A stretch of DNA of 18,052 nt, from positions 1 through 18,052 of the forward strand of contig JAKOGH010000353.1 in the NCBI GenBank assembly GCA_024811115.1, given 5' to 3'. The notes beneath the pieces are model-generated. The model made no database searches and was not told where the DNA came from. It saw only the letters and a list, made by a program, of their open reading frames with translations. The position numbers and the translations under genes are program-made. Below, piece after piece: positions 1 through 8,330 of this stretch (its first letter is position 1; each line of letters opens with the position of its first letter). This stretch comes from Terana coerulea. Taxonomy: Eukaryota > Basidiomycota > Agaricomycetes > Polyporales > Phanerochaetaceae.

Positions 1-291
1 GTAGAAGTGCAGCGCATACAGCGGCGTACACTCCTACCGAGGCCTAGAGGAAGCTAGGATGGTTACTCACCTGTAGGTTGGTTGATACACACGTTAGTGG
101 GTTGAGAGTTGTAAGAGTCTTATTAGAGTATGGCGCAGAGGGCTGCCTTATATACAATACTGGGTGGCTGTACTACAAACAGACACAAATAGGTACCAGG
201 ACAATAGACAATAGGCATCGTCATGGTGGAACCTGGTAGAACAATAGAGAAGATGTGAGCAGAGCGCTTACGGCGTCTATCTGACTCAACA
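1..291 (-). repeat. 3' LTR of the copia element
   Basis: This is a direct repeat of 6109-6398. It ends at 291 in CTCAACA, which on the minus strand is the TGTTGAG start of the LTR. The other copy begins with TG at 6108 and position 1 here matches 6109, so only the first T is missing. Against the other copy there are two substitutions (near 125 and 237) and one extra T near 269. A TATATAAG box lies at 147-154 on the minus strand. In this copy the box belongs to the 3' LTR and could drive read-out toward the left flank. Confidence 0.95.
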
Positions 292-299
292 CTCCTCCT
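292..299 (-). other. Polypurine tract for plus-strand priming
   Basis: On the minus strand AGGAGGAG abuts the TGTTGAG start of the 3' LTR. This is the expected place and composition for the RNase H-resistant primer of second-strand DNA synthesis. It is short but purine-only. Confidence 0.8.
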
Positions 300-338
300 A
301 ACCTAGCACGGCGTACTGCCTGCGCTGGTTTAGTCGCG

Positions 339-984
339 CTAGTTAGCAGCGATGCGAAGTCCGAGCATTGGTCGGAACTTCTCAATCTTGACCCTGCCCA
401 GATTCTTGGTAAAGATATCTGCGGGATTGTCAACGCCAGGTACGAAGAGTACTTGACGTGACCAGCTTCCGACGACATCGCGAATGTAGTGGTAGCGAAT
501 GTCGATGTGCTTAGTGCAGCTTTTCAGTAACGGGATTTTCCGAGACGAATAGAGCGCCCTGGTTGTCGCTGCAGATGGGTACTTTCTCGAAGTTGTAACC
601 GAGTTCAGAGAGGATATTTCGAATCCACATGACTTCTCGGGAGCAGTCGCTGAGTGCCATGTATTCGGCATCTTTAGTCGACGTTGCTACAGACTTCTGT
701 GAAAGAGCTCCAGTTAAAGGCTCCTCCTGCAAGCATTAGCAGGAAGCCAGTCTGAGCGGCGGTTGGAAGCAGCCGCCCAATCTGCATCGGTGTACGCCAC
801 CAAGCCTAACCGGAAGAGCCGTCATACTCGAGTGTGTAGTTACGAGTGCGACAGGTAGCGGCAGATGTACAGCGCTCTGTTGGTGGTCTTCAGACGGGTT
901 CGCACTGAACTGTGCGAGCTTTGTGACAGCGTACGCAATGTCCGGTCGTGTACCGAGCATGATATAAAGGAGTGAGCCTATCAC
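339..984 (-). pseudogene. Copia RNase H and RT C-terminus, frame-broken
   Basis: The minus-strand translation from 984 begins with IGSLLYIMLGTRPDIAYAV, the conserved C-terminal block of copia RT in which the connection to RNase H starts. From 732 another frame gives the RNase H core: SVATSTKDAEYMALSD, then REVMWIRNILSELG and SDNQGALFVSENP. Near 515-525 the frame changes again into KHIDIRYHYIRD and DNPADIFTKNL, the usual C-terminal RNase H motifs, ending at a stop at 339-341. The Asp and Glu expected in this fold (DAE, SDNQGA) are visible. At least two frame changes interrupt this stretch. Assignment to the family is secure; an active enzyme is not supported by the sequence as given. Confidence 0.88.
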
Positions 985-1919
985 AATTTGGAAACGGCTC
1001 TGGCGAGCTTTGTTTAGCTCTCCTTCATTTGGTTGAGGGATATAACCCTCGGAAGCGGAGTCTTTGCCATTTTGGCATTGGTCTGGCCGCAGCGTTCGAG
1101 TACCTTGTCAAGGTAGGCGCATTGATCAATCACGATCTTGTCGCCAAGCTCGTTGTATGCGCATGCGCAGAAACTCCTTCAAGTCGCCCATATCGCGACA
1201 CTCCCATCGTTGCATGAAGGACTCCTTTTCTTGGAGTACTTTTGCCTTGCTGCGTCCGGCGAATATAGCGTCGTCATAGACTACGGCGATGACCATGTCG
1301 TTGCCTGCGCCTTTGACGTATACGCCAGCATCGGACTTCAGTCTTTTGAAGCCGAGCTCAGCCATAGACTTGCTAAGGGCTTTCCAGCAAGACAGTCCTG
1401 CTGCTTAAGCCCGTAAAGAGCGCGACGGGCGAAACCATGTGCTTTTTCCCTTGAGCAGGAAAGCCATCGGGTTGTTGTAGATCTCCTCATCTAACAGTCC
1501 GTACAAATATGCGTTGCGCACATCGAGGCCAGTAAGGAAAAAGCCCGAGTGCCGCAAGGGCAAGTACGAATCTAACGGTTTCAAACCGTACGACTGGAGA
1601 GAAGATTTTGTCATAGTCGATTCCTCAATTTGAGAGAAGCCGCGAGCTACAATCGCGCTTTCTTTCGACCATCTGATTTCTCATCAAAAACCCATCGGTT
1701 GCCTTAATGACGCGTTTGCCTTTAGGCGGGCGAGTTAACCACGCCTCTTTTGCTTAATGCATCGAGCTCGTCTTTGCATGCAGCACGCCATTCTACCTGC
1801 TGTTTGGCGGGCAGGCGGTTTATGTCACGTAAAGTCCAGTCTCGGACTGAAGACTTTGTTGCGTCAGGATCGACTGCTTGGGCAAGCAAATAATTGTAGA
1901 AATTTACTCCTCCCGGCAC
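985..1919 (-). pseudogene. Copia reverse transcriptase, frame-broken
   Basis: Three minus-strand pieces in different frames together cover the RT. The first (1919-1722) contains LPAKQQVEWRAACKDELDAL, the N-terminal motif of Pfam RVT_2-type RT. The second (1614-1405) holds FLTGLDVRNAYLYGLLDEEIY, with the first catalytic Asp in the LDVRNAYL block. The third (1365-1126) holds LGFKRLKSDAGVYVKG and the palm motif. The palm motif reads VVYDDAIFAG, where the family consensus is YVDD, so one residue appears deleted without a frame change. Downstream MGDLKEFLRMRI replaces the usual LGELKYFLG-type block. Frame changes and stops separate the pieces. Confidence 0.88.
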
Positions 1920-2600
1920 AGTCGTGCCAGTACGTCATCCACTGGGCTTTCGCTTCCAGTGTCTCCAGTGGGCTCAGTGATATCCGGAACAGGTTCGAGC
2001 TGTTCGGATGTAGAAGCTAGCAGGACGTGTGGCGGGGACACTGTCGGGCTGCTTGCTAGACTGACCGCGCCCTTGTAGCTAACCTTGGTGGGCTTGGTCT
2101 GGCCAGTCTGCTTTTCCCAACTACGGATACCTCTATCAGCACCTAAAATCCGTGACGGTGCTTGTGACTGGTCGTACACGGAGCCTGGATTTTGACTGGG
2201 ATCCTTCGTACGCGAGTACTACGCCGCGTCCAGCAGGAATAACTGGTGGTGCCAGTACCTGCGGATCTTCTGCGGGTGGTGTCGCTCGCGACGAGGCGGA
2301 CTCGGGCTACGCCCAACAGGGGCTTAGGGGTCGAACCGTCGTTCAACCCGCTCGGTCTCTTTTGGCGGAAGGAGGGTTAGCTACGAGTGCAGCTCGCCGT
2401 TTAGGCGGTGGCGCATCGTCGTCACTATCGTCTGATCCTGCACCTTGCGAAGACTCTGTCGTTCGTTCGCGTGGTGTTTTGCGCAGGCGGGTCAGGCCGC
2501 GCGGGCATTTTGCCGTCGGGGCACTTGGGAAATAAGTTTCACACCACTCGACTTGAGTTGAGGCGAAACAGCGGCGTTGTTGGGTCCTCTCATGAAGGTC
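1904..2600 (-). pseudogene. Copia pol linker between integrase and RT
   Basis: This stretch lies between the integrase core and RT. In two minus-strand frames it encodes low-complexity sequence rich in Ser, Pro, Thr and acidic residues, for example SPTVSPPHVLLASTSEQLEP (2179-1904 frame) and SDDSDDDAPPPKRRA (2603-2343 frame). Such a variable tail normally separates IN from RT in copia elements. No catalytic motif is expected or seen, and which frame is used where cannot be settled by eye. Confidence 0.6.
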
Positions 2601-3430
2601 CAACGTGCTCGTCGTGTCCGATGTATGTCATCATTTCGGACTTAGGCTGTAGTTTGTTCTTTCGAACATCGGCAGGGATAAAGACCCATGCACCGCAGCC
2701 AAATACAGCGGATATTATCAACGCGTGGTTTTTCACCATGAGTGCCTCATAAGGCGTAACCCATTTTAATCGTGAAACGGGGTGCGGTTGTAAAGCACTG
2801 TTGCGTGCATAACCGCAAATTCCCACCACGAAGGAGGAATGCAAGCTGTGAGCGCATAGCCTCGGCTTTGTCCATGAGGGTTCGATTGAACCGCTCGGCG
2901 TGTCCATTCTGCTGTGGAGTATGAGGAACGCTAGTTAGGATTTTAATCCCTTCGTCCTTTAGCATTTGAATGAATGCGTTTGATTTATATTCTCCCCTGC
3001 ATCCGACATCCAGCTCTCGACATTAGCTTTATGCTGGTTTTGAACCATAGCAAGAAAGTTTTTGTCGCTTGGATGGCGACGGATTTTAGCCTGAGGCAAA
3101 TAATCCATGCATGCGACGTATAATCATCGACAAAGGTGATGATATACTTATATCGGTGATATGAATCAACCGGAATTCTTTCAAGTCACTGTGAATGAGC
3201 TCAAAGGTCGCGATGCTCGTCGAGGCGTCGGCGGGAAGAGCGATTGTGCATCTTTCCTTGTGCGCAGCTGGAGCAGGGTGAGTCCGACTTGTTATAGTCG
3301 AAATCAGGACATTCCGTCGTTGCTGACGGAAGTTGACGTAGGATCGCTCAGAGGGATGCCCAAAGCGTCTATGCATTATTTCGTGCGAGACTAGCGCAAG
3401 GCTGTCTCGGTCAGTGTCTAAATAGTACAC
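2600..3430 (-). pseudogene. Copia integrase, frame-broken
   Basis: Reading from 3430 leftward, the first frame contains IMHRRFGHPSERS, the GAG-pre-integrase/zinc-binding region with its histidines, then FELIHSDLKEF with the first catalytic Asp. The second frame from 2965 contains MLKDEGIKILTSVPHTPQQ and NGHAERFNRTLMDKAEAMR; the Glu in GHAERFN fits the Glu of the D,D-E triad. A third frame from 2907 gives VFGCGAWVFIPADVRKNKL, the post-core C-terminal block typical of copia integrases. Frame changes occur near 3170 and near the CCCC run at 2994-2997. Family call certain; function as written unlikely. Confidence 0.88.
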
Positions 3431-3559
3431 TGTTGCGTTTGGATAAAGCGCAATTGCAATAATTCCTGGCGATTATCACCGTAGGGATTTTCTGAGTGGT
3501 TGCGTCACCTCAATTAACCGGTTCTGTCGTAGCAGCTGGCCAAGTGAGATTAGATTCAT

Positions 3560-3800
3560 GTCTTTTTGTGAAGGCATGAGTCGAACATTTTTCAGTAAGA
3601 CTTTAATCGTTCTACTTGTCGCGCTAGGACGGTAGTTGATGGCCGGAGTCACCTTCGAGAGATAGTTACATGCCCATTAGCCGTTTGAACGACAATTGGG
3701 TCAATGTTCGCGCCAGATTGCGCCAATAAACTTCTTTGACCGGTGAAGTGGAAGAGCTCCTGAGTCGAGCAGCCAATCACTTGATTTTGCAAGGTTTTAC
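3560..3800 (-). pseudogene. Copia aspartic protease remnant
   Basis: Around 3778-3755 the minus strand reads DWLLDSGA, the retroviral-type aspartic protease active site (D-S-G) that precedes integrase in copia elements. The following HFTG and DPIVVQTANGHVTIS segments are in a different frame, so at least one frame change occurs just after the active site. The position, between the gag-side region and the integrase zinc motif, is what copia order predicts. Confidence 0.75.
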
Positions 3801-4802
3801 CTTTGCAGCTCTGTACGCGTTGAATAACTTATTGTGCACACATCGGTCTGGAGTTTGAAGGAAACCAGTTCCATTCAATCACAGTAGCATACATGTGGTA
3901 TCTACTGCTTAATTCAGCCGCTTGAGACACTGCGCAATCAGCTGCAAGGTTTAGGTTAGTGTTGTGCACGAGTGCAGAGTTAGAGGGGCGTACTCGAAGT
4001 ACGGCGTCGATGATGTCCTGGTGGATCTCGATCGTCCATCAGGCATCCGGCCCGAGCTGGTCGTCGACGTCGCTGTCGTTGTCCTCGTTTCCGAGGGATA
4101 CGGCGTCCTCGATGTCGGGTGGTCGCGGGCGTCGGCCGTCCTCCTGTCGGCGACATTTGCATGTCGACGTCGGACCAAGATGATCGGCGAGGATTCGCGC
4201 GAGCTGCGCTTGGCGGGGCGAGAGGAGCTGCCCTCGACGAACTCTGGCTCAGCAAACTTTCGTTTGAGAGCGGCGTTGTTCGAGTCGATGCGGGCGTCGA
4301 GCTCGGCGATGCGAGCATCGAGCATGCGCTCGGCGTAGTCGAGGTCGGCCTGCTTAGCGCTGACGAGCCTTCTCTGCGGCCTCATCTTACGGCCCGGCGA
4401 GTGGCGGCGAACTTCGCTTTCCTGGGCGACGGACAGCTTTACAAGCTGGTGTCGCTCGCGTCAGGCGTGTCGCGACGCTTCTGGTCGAGGTCGAGCCCTT
4501 GTTCAGGGCGGCGTTTTGTCGCGATCCACTGCTTGCGAGCAAGCTTGCGGAGCTCTGCGGCCTCGCGAAGCTGGGCCTTATGCAGAGTCTGGTGCTACGT
4601 CGTCTACGTCGAGGATTGCTAACAATTTAGTTAGCATGGGAGATCGTCGAGTGAACTCCTGCTGGAATTCTGACTCGCGGACGGAGTTCGCAGGTTGCGG
4701 TGCTCGATGTCCCGCATGGCGTCGGCGCGGTGAGCGTTGTGCTCGTTGGCGTCGATGACCTCCTCGAGGTCGGATGCGCTCACTGGGCGACGACTCAGCT
4801 TC
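3801..4802 (-). other. Gag C-terminal/pol N-terminal region, poorly resolved
   Basis: This lies between recognisable gag and protease on the minus strand. The 4385-3951 frame gives a charged, probably helical stretch (ERMLDARIAELDARIDSNNA) followed by Arg/Ser/Thr-rich sequence. I see no CX2CX4HX4C zinc knuckle in any frame, though one is common here in copia Gag. The remainder has no long frame that resembles a known domain. It is probably part of the element's coding region with several frame changes, but I cannot assign residues with confidence. Confidence 0.5.
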
Positions 4803-5875
4803 TCAGCAAGGGATAGTGCCTTGCGGAAGCGGGGAAACTAGTTGTTGCCGAGGTAGAGCTCGCGCTCTCCTTCGATGTGAGACTGAATTTCTTCGGCCTC
4901 GGTTTGGGGAGCGGGATGGCGGGGGCAAAAGTCGTTGCCGGGATGACCGGGCGGCGATGTAGGAGGCCGTGGTCAGCATCCTGGGCCCCTTGCCCTTGCC
5001 CGCGCGTTTGCCGCTGGGTCTTCTTTGCTTTGCCGTTGCGGCCGTCCTGCTGCTGCTGCTGCTGCCCTTGCGGGCGCTGCTGCTGCGCATGCTGCTGCCC
5101 GTTAGGGCGCTGCTGCTGCTTGAACTGGGGATCCTTCCCCTTGTTCGGCGGCGTGACGCGCTTAGCAGACTCGGTCTGCTTGCGCTCACCGGAAAGCTTC
5201 GCTGCTCGTGCAGCGATGAGCTGCTCCCCGTATTGCTTGGGATCGGGGCCGCCAGGGTAGGAGTTAGCGATGTGTCGACCATCTTTTGGTTCAGCGTGGT
5301 GACGGTGGCGATGTATACCCTGGGTGTCTTTGAGATGAGGAGCATCAGGTGTATGTAATCGTCCACAGATGCATGCGCTGCATCTAGGCCGGTCGACATG
5401 TACTGGATCTTGGCGACTGCAGGTGCTGGAGACTGGTCCTCGGGAGGCGAGTTCAGGAGGCCTGAAGTCAGCGTAGGCCGTGCCAAGTATTCTGGGTGTA
5501 GGTGGTAAGGACTGCGTACAAGGGCCTTGGCTGTCGTCTCGTTCTTCACTGACTGTCCGATCTGGTATGTCAAGCGAGGGCGGATAAAGCCCATGGCCTG
5601 GAGGTCGTCGTTGATCCAGTCGAGCTTGTCGACGGCCCCTGGAGTGCTCATGCTCGTTGCCAGGCCGCCAGAGGCGGGGAGCTGGAGTGGTTGGAGTGGC
5701 GGGGGCGAGCGGGAGCTGCCGGGACAGTGCGGAATAAGACCGGCACCGTCGGCTGGGTTGTCAAGAGCTGACGAGAGATGCCCTGAGTGCCCAGGAACGA
5801 CTCCAAGGTGTCGTTCCAGTGCTCCCAGTTGGTTCCGTCGAGGACGGGGACAAGCTTCTCGAGTGAGGAAGACAT
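4803..5875 (-). pseudogene. Copia Gag (capsid), frame-broken, with Gln-rich tract
   Basis: The likely start is the ATG at 5873-5875, giving MSSSLEKLVPVLDGTNWEHW, the N-terminal motif of copia Gag (LxGxNWxxW). That frame ends at 5648, where a TGA overlaps an ATG of the next frame (5651), which continues with DKLDWINDDLQAMGFIRP and DDYIHLMLLISKTP. A further shift near 5260 moves the best reading into a third frame. There the CTG/CAG-rich stretch at about 5040-5130 encodes Gln runs broken by Arg, Pro, Asn and Gly; read in the 5651 frame the same DNA gives Ser runs. The first shift falls by a run of five G (5701-5705 on the plus strand). Gag forms the virus-like particle and binds element RNA. 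Confidence 0.8.
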
Positions 5876-5881
5876 TGTTGA

Positions 5882-6005
5882 GTTCTGTAGAGACAGAACA
5901 GTCAGTACGATGTACTGACCTGGCTTTAGCCAGGAGGGCCTAAAGGGCACCCTCGTGCCTGCTCAGCTTGCCCGGCGCAGACGGTGCGCTAGGTAGCGCA
6001 ACCGT
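5882..6005 (-). other. Cluster of perfect and near-perfect hairpins in the element leader
   Basis: Just upstream of the Gag ATG there are five consecutive inverted repeats. They are 5882-5899 (7-bp stem, loop AGAG), 5901-5919 (8-bp stem GTCAGTAC/GTACTGAC, loop GAT), 5920-5933 (6-bp stem, very tight loop), 5946-5959 (5-bp stem GGCAC/GTGCC) and 5981-6005 (11 bp with one bulge). They lie in the 5' untranslated leader of the genomic RNA, where packaging and dimerisation signals normally occur. Function is inference; the palindromes are directly visible. Confidence 0.6.
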
Positions 6006-6070
6006 CGCGCACGATGGCAGCGAGTAGGTACAGGCGAAGTTTACCAATGAGCTGGTTGTTGCTGCCAGTG

Positions 6071-6107
6071 ACGGCGCAATCAACCGCGTCATCGGGGCTT
6101 CATAACC
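6071..6107 (-). other. Primer binding site, complementary to an internal part of tRNA-Met
   Basis: Immediately inside the 5' LTR the minus strand reads GGTTATGAAGCCCCGATG and continues. The plus strand of the same bases resembles the 5' half of a methionine tRNA: a GGCGCA D-arm start, then GGGGCTTCATAACC, which looks like the anticodon stem-loop with anticodon CAU and one extra T. A site complementary to the anticodon region rather than to the 3' acceptor end is the half-tRNA priming known from Drosophila copia and related Pseudoviridae. Assignment to the initiator tRNA is inference. Confidence 0.65.
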
Positions 6108-6398
6108 TGTAGAAGTGCAGCGCATACAGCGGCGTACACTCCTACCGAGGCCTAGAGGAAGCTAGGATGGTTACTCACCTGTAGGTTGGTTGATACACAC
6201 GTTAGTGGGTTGAGAGTTGTAAGAGTCTTATTCGAGTATGGCGCAGAGGGCTGCCTTATATACAATACTGGGTGGCTGTACTACAAACAGACACAAATAG
6301 GTACCAGGACAATAGACAATAGGCATCGTCATGGTGGAACCTGGCAGAACAATAGAGAAGATGTGAGCAGAGCGCTACGGCGTCTATCTGACTCAACA
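6108..6398 (-). repeat. 5' LTR of the copia element
   Basis: This 291-bp repeat starts TGTAGAAG at 6108 and ends CTCAACA at 6398, giving the TG...CA ends expected for LTRs on either strand. It is about 99 percent identical to 1-291. On the minus strand it carries TATATAAG (6255-6262), the likely promoter for the genomic RNA transcribed leftward. Confidence 0.95.
6255..6262 (-). promoter_or_regulatory. TATA box of the 5' LTR promoter
   Basis: TATATAAG on the minus strand, inside the 5' LTR, is oriented to transcribe the element. The same box is present in the other LTR at 147-154. Confidence 0.6.
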
Positions 6399-6403
6399 GA
6401 GCG
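6399..6403. repeat. Right-hand copy of the probable 5-bp target site duplication
   Basis: GAGCG directly follows the outer end of the 5' LTR. Copia elements make 5-bp duplications, so GAGCG should also lie immediately left of the window. That copy is outside the sequence and is not verified. Confidence 0.5.
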
Positions 6404-6601
6404 CACCGCTGGACGGCGGGCGGGACTGCAGCGCGATCCCGCATGTGGACGATGTGCGGTGCGTCCAGGGCGGGTGCCTCATCGGTGAGTCTCAGTCGCT
6501 TTCGTTGCTTGTGAGGGTGCCTGCTGACGGGCTGCTTTTTAGACAAGTGCAAGACCGGGTTCGCCGTCGCCGCGGATGGCGCGAGCTGCCAAGCCATATA
6601 G
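6399..6601 (+). pseudogene. C-terminal fragment of a CPL1-like cysteine-rich secreted protein, interrupted by the retrotransposon
   Basis: Two exons (6399-6484 and 6543-6601) flank a 58-nt GT-AG intron (GTGAGT...TTTTTAG). The translation starts inside a codon at the LTR edge. It reads GRDCSAIPHVDDVRC, then VQGGCLIDKCKTGF and ADGASCQAI, ending in TAG at 6599-6601. The spacing of the five cysteines and the closing CxxGF...xxCxx pattern match the C-terminal end of the CPL1-like domain, common in basidiomycete secreted proteins; Cryptococcus Cpl1, a secreted protein linked to capsule, names the family. About 55 codons survive here. The signal peptide and most of the domain must lie left of the element, outside the window. 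The reading frame runs right up to the LTR, so the element appears to have inserted into the coding sequence. The fragment is convergent with arginase, 232 bp away. Confidence 0.75.
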
Positions 6602-6833
6602 GACATGGAGCTCACAAAGAACTCCTCGCGAGTCGCATCAAAACACTCACTGTGCTACCCACATTCTTTTTCCCCCTGTTACGCATGACAAAAACATACC
6701 CTACTTCCTTTCCTTATTCTGGGATTTGGCTGTGACATACAGAGCTCATTATTCTATGAGAATGTAGTTGATAGTGATATAGCGTTGATTAATTGAGGTA
6801 CTGTAACGGCGAGCAGTATATAGCTCTCGCTAT

Positions 6834-8330
6834 TTAGAGTAGGGTTTCGCCTAGTGAAAGTAAAAATGTGTTAGAGAGTTAAAGTTGCGGAAATAACAAA
6901 GGGCTTACCGAGAGCAGAACGTGCGAGGGAACATCCAACGGCGACCGTCTGCTTGACCGATTCGGCGTCCGCGAGCGAAGGGTTCACTTCCTGTTTGCGA
7001 CGTGAGGTTTTTAGCGGACTATGGAAGCGACGAGCAGTGAACCTACCACGATGTCAAGCGCCACAAGGCAGCCAGTTTCGTAGATCGTCTCGCAGATGTA
7101 GTGGCCCTCCCGGAACGTCAGCCCTCCACGAACCTACAGAGATACACGTAAGTCAAACCACAAGCAAAACCGGCAAGAATACCGCACCGGCGTCCCTGTA
7201 GACGGCGCGACCGTCGGGTCCAGCGCATCCACGTCGAAGCTCAGGTGGATGGGCAGCTCGCGCGTCGGGTTGACGTGGTCGAGCGCCATCTCGACGACCT
7301 TGCCGATCCCGTACTTGTCAACCTCGTGCATGGAGAACGCCTTGATGCCGTTCTCGCGCAGGATGCGCTTCTCGCCCGCGTCGACGTCGCGCAGGCCGAT
7401 GTAGACGAGCTTGTGCGCCTTGAGTGTCGGCTTCACCCATGCGAACTCGTCAATTTTGGAGCCGAGACCGAGCAGGAAGGCCATGGGCATGCCGTGGATG
7501 TTGCCTTGGAGAGAAGGTGTGTTAGTGGATTTGCGGAGAGGTTGGGAAATAGATGTACCCGACTCGGTTGTCTCCGCGGTGTTGATATCGGCATGTGCGT
7601 CGACCCAGACCACACAGGCGTCGGGATATTGTCTATCAAGCGTTCAGCAATCACTTCGTGACGATACACCAGGACAAACGCACTCGAGAGTTCCAGAGAT
7701 TGTTCCCATAGCCTATACATGGGCTATTGAGTACAGCGATAGTGACCTAGATGGGTCCGCACGTACCAAAGAGTGGTCCCCGCCGAGCGTGAGCGGCAGC
7801 TGCCCATTCTTCGCATGCCCGCCAACAGCCTTCGCCACCGCCTGGCACACCTGCGACACCAGCCTCGGGTTCTTGAGCTTGCCAATCGGCGGGTCGTCTG
7901 TGACTGCAGCCGTGACATCTTCAAACTGGTGGTGCCCGTCGAACTGCACCTTCCACCCGAGCTCTTCGAGCTGCTTGGGCAGGCCGGCCTGCACGAGATG
8001 GATCGGGCCTTGGTCCACGCCCGCTCTGGGCTGCGCACGCGGTCAGTCAGGTCTGTGTGTTCATCGCCAAGTACTCGGAGGACTCACCTGGCCGCCGCTG
8101 CGTCACGCCCCAAGCACCTATCAGTACCCACACGCTCAAACAAAGCCCAGATCGAGATGCTGCTCCATACCTGAACGGACACCCGACAATCTGTGCACCA
8201 GAGCAGAGGCGCATATTGCGTCAGCTTGCGCGCGATAAGCGTGCGGGCGAGCCCGACTCACCGCGAGGCTCTTCGGGTTGGGCAGGAACTTGCTGACGGA
8301 CGCCTCGTCGCGCGTCGACATGTTCGACAT
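6834..8330 (-). CDS. CAR1: Arginase (L-arginine amidinohydrolase)
   Basis: Hydrolyses arginine to ornithine and urea; a manganese enzyme of arginine catabolism. I resolve ten exons: 8330-8262, 8190-8171, 8097-8088, 8030-7767, 7712-7684, 7632-7559, 7504-7188, 7133-7047, 6990-6909 and 6850-6834. They join to 969 nt, exactly 323 codons, 322 aa, the usual family length. All nine introns are GT-AG, 51-73 nt. Metal-binding motifs are intact: GGDHS (116-120), DAHAD (142-146) and SFDVDALDP (244-252), giving ligands His119, Asp142, His144, Asp146, Asp246 and Asp248. The substrate-side segment around GNIHGMP is present. The start at 8330 gives MSNMSTRDEASVSK; the C-terminus ends ALGETLL. The third exon is only 10 nt and the second 20 nt. 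No frame break. No clear mitochondrial presequence, so probably cytosolic. Confidence 0.95.
8088..8097 (-). other. 10-nt microexon of the arginase gene
   Basis: The minus strand reads GACGCAG, then CGGCGGCCAG, then GTGAGTC: a good acceptor, ten coding bases, a good donor. With the 20-nt exon at 8171-8190 it encodes IVGCPFSGGQ, the conserved arginase N-terminal strand and glycine loop. Skipping it would remove the GGQ and shift the frame. Confidence 0.85.

Larger units (their letters stand above)
1..6398 (-). mobile_element. Ty1/copia LTR retrotransposon, nearly full length
   Basis: Two near-identical direct repeats (1-291 and 6108-6398) bound an internal region that reads on the minus strand in the order gag, protease, integrase, reverse transcriptase, RNase H. 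Integrase before RT is the order diagnostic of Ty1/copia (Pseudoviridae) rather than Ty3/gypsy. A primer binding site next to the 5' LTR and a polypurine tract next to the 3' LTR are both present. Visible landmarks are protease DSGA (near 3755-3766), an integrase segment with HTPQQNGHAERFN, an RT block with FLTGLDVRNAYLYG, and RNase H with DAEYMALSD. The coding region shifts frame repeatedly and cannot give one gag-pol polyprotein as written. The LTRs differ at only about three places, so the insertion is young. The left LTR lacks roughly one terminal base because the window starts inside it. Confidence 0.95.

Noticed and set aside
4877..5358. Plus-strand frames with Leu- or Cys-rich runs resembling membrane segments
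   Set aside because: They are the antisense reading of the CAG-rich gag tract; runs of CTG or TGC give artificial Leu or Cys stretches.
6066..6107. A genuine tRNA-Met gene or tRNA fragment insertion next to the LTR
   Set aside because: Only a 5'-half-like sequence is present, with no T-arm or 3' acceptor half. Its position matches a retroelement primer binding site.
6399..6833. First read as featureless flank between the LTR and arginase
   Set aside because: Splicing out 6485-6542 reveals a cysteine-patterned C-terminus, so it is annotated as a CPL1-like fragment instead.
7245..8238. Long plus-strand frames (7245-7661, 7411-8238) across the arginase gene
   Set aside because: They are antisense to well-supported arginase exons and cross its introns; no motif of their own.
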